Positions 12,460 to 23,075 of a stretch of 64,000 nt of DNA are shown one piece after another. This stretch comes from Sporothrix humicola (Eukaryota > Ascomycota > Sordariomycetes > Ophiostomatales > Ophiostomataceae), in contig WNYE01000042.1 in assembly GCA_021396245.1 (NCBI GenBank), positions 124,001 through 188,000 on the forward strand, written 5' to 3'. The position numbers and the translations under genes are program-made. A model generated the notes under the pieces. It was not told the DNA's origin and made no database searches. It saw only the letters and a program-made list of their open reading frames with translations. The number at the start of each line of letters is the position of its first letter. The stretch's first letter is position 1.

Positions 12460-13258
12460 GTCGTGTAGTGTGGGAGAGCACTTTTGGTTTTGGGAGATGG
12501 ATGGGATCAAAGAAGAAAATGGTGATCTCGTGCAGTGGTTCAGACGTTCCTTCCTGCTATGTAAAAAATTTAGCGGCCGCAGAAAAAATGGCAGCAATGG
12601 CCGGCAGAAAGCCAGAAAAAGTCCAAATAGGACTAGCTCTGTTTCCTTCTGTATACGTGAGGTTCACCGCCTTCGGTGTCTTTAGCAGTTTCTTAGACTA
12701 GGAACTGACAAGACAGTGTAGACTTGTCCTGACATTATAACGGCGGCCTAGGAAAGCATCACTTTTAAATTCTGACTGATTTTGAAATCAATTTTCTGGC
12801 CTCAAAATAATAATAAATGAGCAATTGTGCAAAAAAGCAATTTAAAAATCACGTTTATGATAGTGACCAGAAATTGACCTTTATGGTTGAATGTAGAAAC
12901 TATACACACTATACTGTGTCTCTCAATTAGAGAAAAAAGGTGGAGCTGCTTCTATCGACTCATTTCCATTGGCCAAAGCTGCTTATCGGGCCCGCAATAA
13001 AAAAGTTTACGGGGCCGGGCAAGTGAAGGAAAGAAAAGTTTTGGCTAAGAAAAAAATCACCACTCAGGAAAGAGCGACCGTCCTCAATTCCTCTACTGCA
13101 CGACCCTCTTGCAAGACGAACTCGACGCCGCAATTTCGTCACGCATCACCACTTTTGCACTCTCTCCCACCCCCTCCACGACCGGTCGTTCGTTGGCCCT
13201 CTACACATCCCCTATACACCAGCGACATCAAGCCTCGCACGAGAGGTGACCGGCCACC
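12460..13258. promoter_or_regulatory. Shared divergent promoter region of NOC3 and UTP10
   Basis: About 0.8 kb separates the start codons of two genes that both act in ribosome assembly, so it must hold both promoters. An A6T3 string at 12563-12571, about 105 bases from the NOC3 ATG, resembles the yeast RRPE element (core AAAATTT). I do not see a clear PAC element (GCGATGAG). The middle (12770-12900) is AT-rich. The UTP10 side (13090-13250) is C+T-rich, as expected of a fungal leader. The RRPE assignment rests on a single short match. Confidence 0.5.
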
Positions 13259-16200
13259 ATGACGTCGTCTCTCGCGGCGCAGTTGGCGCAGATCGCCGTC
13301 AAATCCAAGATCTCGCTCGACGTCAAGGCGCAAAAGGCTGCCCATTCCAAGTCGCTGCTATTTGAGCCGCGCGTGGCGGCCGCCCAGAGCTTCCAGTCCG
13401 TCTACGTGATCTGCCGTGATGGCTTCGACGAGCTGTGCCAGCTGGACGAGCGCTTCGTGCCGTTTGGCAACACGCTCTTCAGCGAACTCAGCCAAGACGA
13501 AGACCGCACAATGATGGACGAGGCCGAGAACAAGGAGCTGGGTCGCAAGATTGAGTCGTTTCTGCGCCTCAGCGGCAGCAAGCTGCGGCTCCTGCCGGCC
13601 ATCAAGTCCATTGAGTGGCTGATTCGGAGATTTAGGTGGGTTCTATAGCCTTTACACCCAGTTTTCGTTGCAATCGACATACTGACAGAGCAGAATTCAC
13701 GAATTCAACACAACGGCCTTGATCACAACATTCCTCCCCTACCACTCCATCCCCGCGTTTGTGACGCTCATGTCCATCCTGCCCGCCAACCTGCCGCACG
13801 AGTATCGCTTCCTGAGCCCCTACATCCGCTCATTGACGGCCCCACCTCGCGCCGCAATTGTTCAGCACGCCATCCAGCATTTTGACTTCCTCACAACTCT
13901 GTCCTCCTACACACTCGACGCCTGCCACGCACAGCAGCACTACCCGGGCCTTATCACCTTTTGGGGCGGAGTCATGACCGAGTCCATCAACGGCATGCTG
14001 GACAACATGAAGTCCGGCCGCAGAAGCGTCCAGGCCGACAACGACCAGGCAGTCCTCCAGAAAGTCGGCCCTGTTCTCGGTGACGCGCTTATGATCCGCG
14101 AGGCAGCTGGTGTCCAGATTGCCGCCTACATGGCCGTGTCCGTCTTTGTGTCCAAGGCGCATGTGACGGACCTGGCTATCACTGCGTTCATGGAGCAGAT
14201 TGTCATGGGCTGGACCTCTGAGACTGCCAAGCCTGGCCTTGTTTGTTTGTCGATCCTTGCCCAGCAGCGTTCGGCCAAGCAGCTGTCCCGCAAGGTGGCA
14301 AAAGCTGTGCTCAAGGTCCATGACCTGCCTCTGCTGCTCGTCGAGATCGGCAAGCAACGGCGCATCGACAAGCTGGCTAACGGCCTTGTTCTCGCTCTCA
14401 CAGACCGCCTGGCCAAAAAGGCCGCCATCCGTAGTCTTCCTATTATCAAGTCTATCATCCTTGGCGGCATTCTGCAGGACAAGCAGCTGGTTGTTGCCTT
14501 CAAGTCACTGCTCCTGGCGGCACACGACATCAACGACGAGACAGATCCCGACGGCAGTGTCCGGAAAGAGCTGGGCACGACGCTCATTGTCCTCTCACAG
14601 GCGCCCGAAAACGCCGGTGGCCTTGTCATCCGCAAGGTCATTGAGGAGGTCGACTTTGATATCGAAGAGCTCGAGCTCAAGCTGGACGCCACGATCCGCC
14701 CCAAGCTGCTGCTCGACTCGGCGGCTGCCAACGACGCCGACACGGCCATGGCCGATGGTAATGAGGAGACTCGCACCTCCATCACAAAGGAAGACCTCGA
14801 CGCGACTGCCGAGCGCCTCTCGACCGTGACGCGCCCTTCGTCATGCCTCCTTGCCGAGGACTCCGACGCCGTGTTCGACCAGTTCTGCCAGCTGTTCCTG
14901 GCCACTGCCTCCTATGACAAGGCCGAGCTCGAGAAGCTGGATGCTGCACCTCTGCTTGGCCGCGCCGACGCCGTGTCCGACCACTTTTACTTTACCTTTT
15001 TCATCCGCATCTGGTCCGGTCCTTACCCGACACTGGCTCGCGTGGCTGCTCTCGACATGGCTGCCGCCCGTCTGCGCCTTGACGACTGCGTTGGCGTTGA
15101 CTTCCAGGCCATTCTTCCTTACATTATTGCTGCTCTGAGCGACCCGGCTAAGAAGGTCCGTCGCGCTGCCGCCGGTCTTCTTGCCGAGGTCCAGCGGGTT
15201 TCTCCCCAGAAGGAGACCAAGAGCACGACCGGCAAGAACCGCTGGGGTGCTACCGAGCTGTACTCTGAGCAGGCAGACCTGTCGTGGCTGACCTTTGACG
15301 CAAGAGCCAGTCTGCTGGACGTCTTGATCGGCTCGTCTGAGGAGGCTATCCTGCACGAAGACCATATCCCTGCCATGCTGGCCGACATTCTCGACAAATC
15401 GAGCAAGGCGGATGTGTCGAGTAGCGGCGGTCAGCAGGTCCGTCTGTCTCACAGTATCCGGTTGTCGATCCTGCAATTCCTCTCCAGCCACACTGTCCTC
15501 ACTCCCGTCTTCAACATCAAGATCCGTCTGCTCAAGGCACTTAATGAGGTTCGTGGCGTCTCGGGCACGTCTCGCACACAGCTTCTTCTGCCTGTGCTGA
15601 ACAGCTGGGCTGCTCTTACGGCCGAGGAGGCTACTGCCATCGTCGCCAAGGAGTCGCTCGACGAGTCTGTTGTCGATACTCGCACCGTCGATGTTGTTAT
15701 CCCTAACGACACCTCGGCCCTCGAGACCCTGTTTGGTATTATCCAGAACCCTCAGAACCACACCCGCCCGAACCTGCTGAGCTGCGTTTTCAAGCGCATC
15801 CGCAAGATGTGGCCTGTGATGAAGGAAGATTTCCGCAACGTCATTGCCCAGTTTATGCTGGAGCAGGTGCAGAAGACCCCCGCCGCCGGTGCTTCGTCGG
15901 ACGACGTCGACATTTCCGCCGAGGAGGCCACTGATCTCCTCTTCAACGTCGAGCTGAGCACCCAGATCCTCACCCACTTCCTCGAGACCCTGCAGCAGAG
16001 CGCAAAGATGGCCACCGACGCACCTCCCAATAAGAGACGGAGAACGAGCTCGTCGGAGCACAACCGCGGCCAGCGCATCCAGGCCAACAGCGAGCTCCGC
16101 CTGCTTGTCAACCGCGCCACGTTTATCCTGCAGCTTGTCCAGGGTTCCAAGCCCGCCGAACACCCCGAGCTGCTCCCTGGCCTGTTTGTTGTTCTGTCGG

Positions 16201-18994
16201 ACCTCCAGATCCTTCGCTCGTACGTCGGCTCGGAGCTCGGCTACCTGCAGAACGTCGTGCTCAGCTGTCTGCTGGCCATGATGCCTGCCTACCAGAACAA
16301 CAAGAACCTCAAGATCGACACGACCGTCGGCCACGGCGACGTCCTGGTCAACTGCATCCACAAGTCCTCAAGCCCTGCTGTCCAGAACACAGCGCTGCTG
16401 CTTGTGGCCAGCCTGGCCAAGACGGCGCCCGATGTCGTTCTGCACAGCGTCATGCCCATCTTTACGCTGATGGGCACGTCGGTGCTGCGCCAGAGCGACG
16501 ACTACTCGGCCCACGTCGTCAACCAGACCATCAAGGAGGTGATCCCGCCGCTTATCGATACGTTCAAGAAGGGCAAGCGCAACATTGTGGCCAGCGCCTC
16601 GGACCTGCTGTCCAGCTTTGTTATTGCCTACGAGCACATTCCCTCGCACCGCAAGCACGACCTGTTTATTTCGCTCATTGAGAACCTGGGCCCCGACGAT
16701 TTCCTCTTTGCCATTCTCGCCATGTTCGCCGACCGTTACGGCACCGCCGACAGCACCTGTGCTTTCCTGACGGAGCTGATCGGCTCGTTCCCTGTCGAGA
16801 CCCAGCTGCAGTCGCTGACCAAATTTGTGTCGCTGACGGGCGACATCTTCAAGCCCAAGCCCAGCCTGTCTGCGACGCTTCTCGGCAAGCGTGAGGACGA
16901 CGGCGAAGTCGATCTGCAAAAGTCGGCTGTCAAGGAGCTCACTCTTCTGCCGCAGCTTCTGTCGAACCGCCGCCTTAAGGAGGGCATCTCGCGTCTCGAG
17001 GAGGCTGACGATGATATGGAGTCGGCCAAGATCCGCGAGCTGTACATCCAGCTGCTCGAAGACATTCTGACACTGGCCGATACTGTCAAGACCTATGGTA
17101 GTGAAGGCAAGAAGCAGACCCTGCACAACCGCTGCGGCGATGCCCTGGCCCAGCTGCTCAACCTGCAGTCCATTGGCGAGTTCATCAAGGCTGTCGAGGT
17201 TTTGTTGGACCGCCCCAACATGAGCGTGCGCCAAAAGGTCCTGCGGGCCCTCGAGGTGCGCGTCGACGAGGAGCGCGTGGCCAGCGTCCAATCACGTGTG
17301 GCCCTGTTGGCGTTCCTTCCTCAACTGACTGCTGTTATCCGCGACTCCAACGATATCGCTTACAAGCATACTGCGATCACGTGCGTCGACAAGATTGCCG
17401 AGAAGTACGGCTCCCGCGACCTCGAGGCCGTCACGGCTGCTGCTGCTGCTATTGCCGGCGACGCCTGTCTCGGCCAGGCCGACCCGCGCCTGCGCGTTAT
17501 GGCCCTGCTTTGCCTTGCGTCGCTGGTTGACGTGCTGCACGACGCTATCGTGCCCATCCTGCCTACGGCCATTCCTCGTGCTCTCGACTACCTTCAAGAG
17601 AGCTTGGAGGGCAAGGCCACCGACCCTGAGAGCATTGCTCTGCACAATGCCGCATATGCTCTGATGATGGCCCTGGCGCAGCACCTGCCGTTCATGATTA
17701 CTAGTGCCAACCTGGACCGCCTGGTCGTTACTTCTTTCTCGTCGGCCGAGGCTGGTCTCGAAGATGACGAGGACAACGATGCCAACACCACCCGTCTGAC
17801 CTGCCTGCTGCTGCTGGCGAAGCAGATTGACGCCAAGGCGATGCTCGACGTTCTGCGTCGCAACTGGCCCAGCGCTGTCCGTGCTGGCCAATCGGTAAGC
17901 CAAACCGCCTTTGCTTTTATTTTACTAATTTTATTTGACTATGATACTAATATTCATTGTTTCTTCTCGTATAGGCCACGCTCGAGTTTGTCCAGGTCCT
18001 CACCGCCGTCATCGACAAGCACGGCAAGTCTGCCATTGTCAAGAACCTGCCGCTGCTTTCCGTCATTCTCCAGAATGTTTTTGACCTTCGCCGCGAGGTG
18101 CGCGTTAGTGGCCAGATCCTGACCGCCGCGTCGGCCAAAAACAAGCATGCCCAGCAGGCCGCCGAGAAGCGCCTGGCGGAGATCGAGGCTGCCGTCAACA
18201 CGGCCGCTCTGCACATGGTCTTCAAGCTCAACGACAGCGCTTTCCGCCCCGTGTTTGCCGATCTTATGCAGTGGTGCGACCACGGTCTGCCCCAGCTCGA
18301 TGTCCTGGGACGTTGCCTGCGCCAGCAGAGCGTCTACAGCTTCCTGTTCCTGTTCTTTGACCGCCTCAAGTCGGCCGTCACGTCCTACGCTGCCTACATG
18401 GTCGACGGCGCCGCCACGGCTCTGCGCGCTGCCCGTATCGGCACCAACCTCGAGGACCGTGCCCTCTGGTCGCGTATCCTGCAGACCCTGACTGCTGCTT
18501 TCGAGCACGACGAGGGCAACAGTGGCAATGCTGCCAACTCTGGCTCTGCCAACGGTCACGGCAGCGGCGGTGGCTTCTGGCAGGTGCCGACGCACTTCTC
18601 GGCCGTGGCGCCTGCTCTGGTTGAGCAGTTTGCCAAGGCCAAGGAGCTGCACAACAACGGCGCTCCCGGCCTGGCCGTCGAGTTCTTGGTCCCTGCCGTC
18701 GTTGAGCTCGCCAAGGCTGCCCACGCGGCTGACCACCAAAAGGAGCTCAACGGCCTGCTGCTAAAGCGCCTGCAGCACTCAACCAACACGGCCGAGCGTC
18801 TGGCCCTGGTGCAGTGCCAGCAGGCTTTGGCTGAGGAGGTTGGTGAGGAGTGGCTGGCCATGCTGCCCGAGATGCTGCCTCTGATCAGTGAGCTGCAGGA
18901 GGACAGCGACGAGGCTATTGACCGCGAGACCACCAAGTGGATCCACAAGATCGAGGAGGTGCTCGGCGAGAGCTTGGACGCTATGCTCCAGTAA
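13259..18994 (+). CDS. UTP10: U3 snoRNP protein Utp10 (HEAT-repeat SSU processome subunit)
   Basis: Utp10 (BP28/HEATR1 in animals) is a large HEAT-repeat subunit of the t-UTP/UtpA module, which binds nascent pre-rRNA and is needed for 18S rRNA production. Three exons fit: 13259-13635, 13694-17894 and 17975-18994, giving 1865 aa, normal for the family. Intron 1 (58 nt) splits an Arg codon and restores RRFRIHEFNTTAL. Intron 2 (80 nt) has donor GTAAGC, a TACTAAT-like branch region and acceptor TAG. The N-terminus (SSLAAQLAQIA, then KSLLFEPRVAA) is typical, and the C-terminal BP28CT region includes FKLNDSAFRPVF near residue 1606. The rest is helical repeat. Codons ending in C or G dominate, and the antisense strand stays open over long stretches, suggesting strong codon bias. 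It is divergent from NOC3. Confidence 0.95.
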
Positions 18995-19775
18995 AAAAGG
19001 CAATTTTTAGCGGAGAGATGACAAGGGATGTTGTGTTGTATAAAAGCTGCTTTATGTTTTCTCTTGTTTTATTTTCTGCCTTTGTTTTGTTATATCTTTC
19101 CATCTGTCTTGCCGTTTTTTAAACCATACTGGAGTAAAGGAGAGCAAAAATTGGGTCCTGGCATTCATTGTTTACTTGCATTTCAGATAGTATAAATCTA
19201 AACAGAGACTTGTATCTTACACGCTTGGCCTAATAATTGATGCTGTTTGCAACACCCCCATTGTTTAAAAGAATTTATTTGAGATCTCTTTGATCAGGCT
19301 ATACAGAGCCTCCGAAGCCAATCCTATGTCAAACAAATCTTGGTAGATCTGCCCAGGCATTTATCATCGATGAGCCATGTGATAATAGACTGCTCGTAGG
19401 GTGAGTACATGCTATCTATAAATTTGTGGCAGCACCGATTTAAATGCCCGTGGATTGGCCCTACAAAAACTCAGTGGTCCTCTTCCGACCTCACCACTGA
19501 AGACTCCCGAGGACTTCATGCGTCCATTCTTCTCACCCATCTTGTTGACCAGCTGCACCGACCTGCCTTTTCATGAATGCCCCCGTCATGTCTCTGTTTA
19601 CATATATATATGTACTAGAATGTCTAATCGGTTGGCATTCATCTGCTTAGGCGTGGCGAGAACCACGAAGGCCAATAATGGGCTTTGTTGAAGGCGGGGC
19701 CCTGTTGAGGCTGTGTGTTAGTCGTTGGAATAACCATGGCTTAAATAGGAAAGAACACAAGGCTGCTGTAAACAC
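18995..19775. other. Intergenic, convergent 3' ends
   Basis: This 0.78 kb gap separates the 3' end of UTP10 (+) from the 3' end of the next gene (-). It starts T-rich (19015-19120), as a fungal 3' UTR would be, and is otherwise AT-rich without an open frame of note. I see no RNA gene in it. Confidence 0.5.
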
Positions 19776-21048
19776 TCACTCCTCTTCAAGCTGGTTGACC
19801 CCGACCCGTTGAGGCTCAGGGCGCTGCCAGGGAAGCTTCTCGACTGGCCCAGGAGGAGGCAGGGGGGCCAGGCCTCGCTTCTCCTCTTCAGTGACTTCGC
19901 GGACCTCCGGGGCCCCAGACATATGGTACCATTTGAAGGGTTTGCCCTGTCGAGCCAACTCGATAGCCTTGAGAGTCTCGGCAGAGGCTTTGGTCACATG
20001 GCCTGTGGTGCCAACATTCGGAGTCTCTGAAGCGACGACAGGAGCATGGCGTTCTTGAGCCTGAGGTGTCGAGTTAAACTCGTTGTTTCCCATCTCAACA
20101 TCCTGGAAGACGGGAGTAGCCACCATTGTCGGCGTCTTGAGAGCAGGCACAGGCTGGTCCAGTGAGAGAAGGTCGCGGGACTGGTAGGTATCCACTGGCG
20201 TAGGAAGCCTCTTGTGAGGCGGAATATTCTGGTCAGCACCCGACTGAAGGGCGACCTGAGGGGCAGCCTGAGCAGCGGCCTGGGCGGCAGCCTGTGCGGC
20301 TAGCTTGCTGGCAGGAGTCTGAAACGGTTGCATCGGGTGAAGAGAAGAAGCCTGATCCAGCTGAGGAACGGGAGCCTGAGCTGGGGTATGCGTTGGAGCC
20401 GGCTGGGGAGCGGCCGTGGGACCGGTTTTGGCAGGCTGCTTTGAAACAGGCTGCACACACGAGGCCGGAGCAACGGTACGAGTCGGAGGAATGGGGGCGT
20501 ATCCTGGGGATGCTTTGGAGAGTATTAAATCACTGTCATAAAACAGACACACTGCCAACAGAAAGGAGTGAGAGAAAGAGGGAAAATGAGGGAGAGAGAA
20601 GAGTGTGTGAACGTTGTGTGAGATGTGGTCGAGACAATATGATGGGTATTTTGTGCCTTTCGGAAGTGAATGAAAGAGGAAAGTGAAAGAAAGGAGACGA
20701 GACGAAAAAAATGAAAAACGACAACAGAGTAAATCATATGAGGCAGAGACAAGACAGCAGCAATTGAAAATACCAACCATTTGACGGGATAGGGCGCTTG
20801 AGGCCGTTGACGGCACGCAGAGCCGAACCAGCCTGGGTCCGAGGCTGAAGATGCGGAGGCGGACGGACAGGCATGGATGCAGTCGACTGGTGACCAGCAC
20901 GCTGACTGGTGACAGAGCGGTTGGTGACAGAACGATTGGCCGACGCCGTCGCCGTTGCCGTTGCCTTAAAGGTACCGCTCGATTGGTAGCCACTTTGCAG
21001 ACCCTTGGCTAATTCAAGCTGCTCCTTGGTGAACTGAAAACCAGCCAT
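19776..21048 (-). CDS. Unrecognised Ala/Pro/Gln-rich protein, two exons
   Basis: I do not recognise this family. Exon 1 begins at the ATG at 21046-21048 (MAGFQFTKEQLELAKGLQSG) and runs to about 20774. Exon 2 ends at the TGA at 19776-19778. The intron is long for this window and its borders are ambiguous. Donor GTATTT at 20773 with acceptor ending at 20533 keeps the frame and gives 343 aa. Donor GTTGGT at 20777 with acceptors ending at 20552, 20513 or 20504 would give 348, 335 or 332 aa. The middle is disordered, with runs of Thr, Pro and Ala and an AAQAAAQAAAQAA segment. The ends look constrained: a helical N-terminus, and a C-terminus with KASAETLKAIELARQGKPFKW, YHMSGAPEVREVTEEEKRG and LAPLPPPGPVEKLPWQRPEP. 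There is no signal peptide or membrane segment. The non-repetitive ends argue that the gene is real. Confidence 0.75.
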
Positions 21049-22063
21049 TGTTTCTTTGTTTGTTTTTCAAACGTAGACAAAAGGATAAGATGCTGGAAGA
21101 GCGTGGTCGAGATTGCTGCTTCTCAGAGAGACGAAGGGGAGATCGATGAAAGCAAAGCGCCGGATGGCCTCGAGACGACAAAACAGCACGCCCTCGTGAA
21201 TGAAGGCGTGAATTTGTTGACCTTGTTTTTCACCAGAGGAAAGGAAAAAAGTGAAGCGGAAGGGGGACGAGAAGATGGAAGCTACGAGAACAGAGGAAAA
21301 AATCAAAATAAATAGGGCAACCGTGGCCAAGCAACGAAGGGCAGGCACGTCTCTCATTTTGATTTATTACCAAGGATGGAAAGAGCGAGCCCAATCCCCT
21401 GCACACATTGGCAAGAAAACGACTGATGAACTCGAGAAGGAAGGAGCAATGGACAGGACATCCTGCTCTATTTCTCCTGGACACTTTGCCCTTCTGCAAG
21501 GTCTATGAAGGAGCATTGTTTGCTGTATTATGGGAACCATTGAGGATTGCTCTTCTGTAGTTGACGTGAAAAGACAGGCTAGAAACGATGTATACTGCCC
21601 TGGTGTTGGTTTAATTCACGCACCTTCCTTACCAGAAGCTACCACGACCAATTTATTTTTTATGGCCATAGACTGTTTCCCAAAGACCGTCGCGTGCGTA
21701 GAGGAGGGTTATTGGTCTCGCTTTAGTACTTCCTCTTGTGGGTAAATCAAAGAGACGATACGATGCAGACACGATGAAGCAACACAGCTTTCTCCCGCAC
21801 CACCATCCAGCTCCAACACGCAGTCAAACGAAACGAAGTCACGGCTTTCAAACACTCTGAAATACTTTGTGACGGCGTTAACATCATTATTATTCTAGAG
21901 AAGCTGCTCAGACGAGAAAAATGGAATGGAGATGGAAGAAACAATGATGGAAACCAAGCATCGCAAAGCTTTTACATGATGATGAGCTAACTAGACAGAA
22001 CTCCAATCATCGACTTTCCTCCTCCTCCCTTCCGTTTTCCCGACCCTGATGAATTTCTCGAGC
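21049..22063. other. Intergenic between POP3 and the unrecognised gene
   Basis: About 1 kb lies between the POP3 stop codon and the start of the next - strand gene. On the - strand, 21060-21500 is C+T-rich and would serve as promoter and leader of the downstream gene. The frames in this stretch are low-complexity and overlap. I see nothing else. Confidence 0.5.
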
Positions 22064-23075
22064 CTATACCTTCTTCTTCCTTTTCGGACCGACAGGGACT
22101 TCCGTTATTTGAATTTGTGTCTCGCGGAATTGTCCAGCTTGCGCTTCATCGAGCCACCGTGCGTCCACCGCCGGGACAGTGTCTTGCAAGAACGAAAGCA
22201 GTCCTTGCGATTGCGGGGCTCCTGCACGGATGGCAATACTTGACACGCGTGGAATTCCAAGACTGGTGCTGAGTCGGTCTTCACAAGCACGAGAGAACCC
22301 TACAAGGCGGATGGGTGCAGACGCCGGCGTTGACACCGCTCCTTGTTGAGAAGCCACGGCCACCATTTGCGGGAAATGGGAATAAAAGGCCGACGGGTGT
22401 CCTGACCGAACAATAAATACTGCAGAATATGGTGTTGGGGAGGAGGTGTTGGGGGAGTTGGTGTTTGACGGAGGGAGAGATGTTGGATGAGAATCAGAAT
22501 CGAAGTTGGTGATGGGAACAGGGGCGCCTGGTGATGCATTTTTGGCAAGTTCTCGCGTGATGCTGACCAGGCCAACATCGACAAATCGTGCCAGCTCAGG
22601 CAAAGGAGGCACATCGTCTTTGGACTTCTTGGCTTCTGGTTTTCCTCGCGCTTCTGCTTTTGATTCTTGTTTCAAGGGGACCCCACCATCATGCTCGCCA
22701 TCACCGCCATTCTCTTTGGATGCTTTCCTATCCCGTCTCCGGCTGCGTTTGCCCCGAGACGCCTCAATATGGTCACGCCGGTGCTGACCAAGTGGTGCAA
22801 GAAGACTGAGTGAATGTGAACTGTGGTTAGGAGACATGCACTGGAAGCAAACCAGAGAATAACAAGGTACTTGTTGAGGGAATGACTTGGAGACTTACGT
22901 GCAAAGGAGCTCGAGGATGGTATCCTGGTCTTCTTGAGAGATGACAGGCCTGTAATAAGAAGTTAGCAAGAGTGGATACTGACCAAGGATGCCACCCAAA
23001 TGCAGGGAAAGGGCCTGCCTACCACTCGACACTGGAAAAGGGCGTGTCCAGCTCTGGAACCTTTCGACGGCTCAT
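22064..23075 (-). CDS. POP3: RNase P/MRP subunit Pop3
   Basis: Pop3 is a small protein subunit of RNase P (tRNA 5' maturation) and RNase MRP (pre-rRNA cleavage). I assemble three exons on the - strand: 23075-23023, 22949-22899 and 22805-22064, giving 281 aa. Exon 1 encodes MSRRKVPELDTPFSSVE plus part of the next Trp codon. The 51-nt middle exon continues PVISQEDQDTILELLC. Exon 3 starts LLAPLGQHRRDHI. The joined N-terminus fits the fungal Pop3 pattern (LDTPFSxVEW, ILELLCxLLAPxGQHR). The C-terminus has the expected LVGFSRACEDRLSTSLGIPR and VPAVDARWL segments. Splice sites are good: donor GTAAGT and a CTAAC branch before CAG in intron 2, donor GTAGGC in intron 1. A basic Lys/Arg linker and a Ser/Pro-rich insert separate the conserved parts. 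It ends KRKKKV. Confidence 0.88.

Noticed and set aside
10460..12701. Multiple + strand frames across NOC3
   Set aside because: Antisense shadows of the NOC3 coding region.
14841..16361. 506-codon frame on the - strand
   Set aside because: Lies wholly opposite UTP10 exon 2; the translation is low-information and mirrors the codon bias of the sense gene.
22300..22614. 104-codon frame overlapping POP3
   Set aside because: Alternate frame of POP3 exon 3, Pro/Ser/Leu-rich and without domain features.
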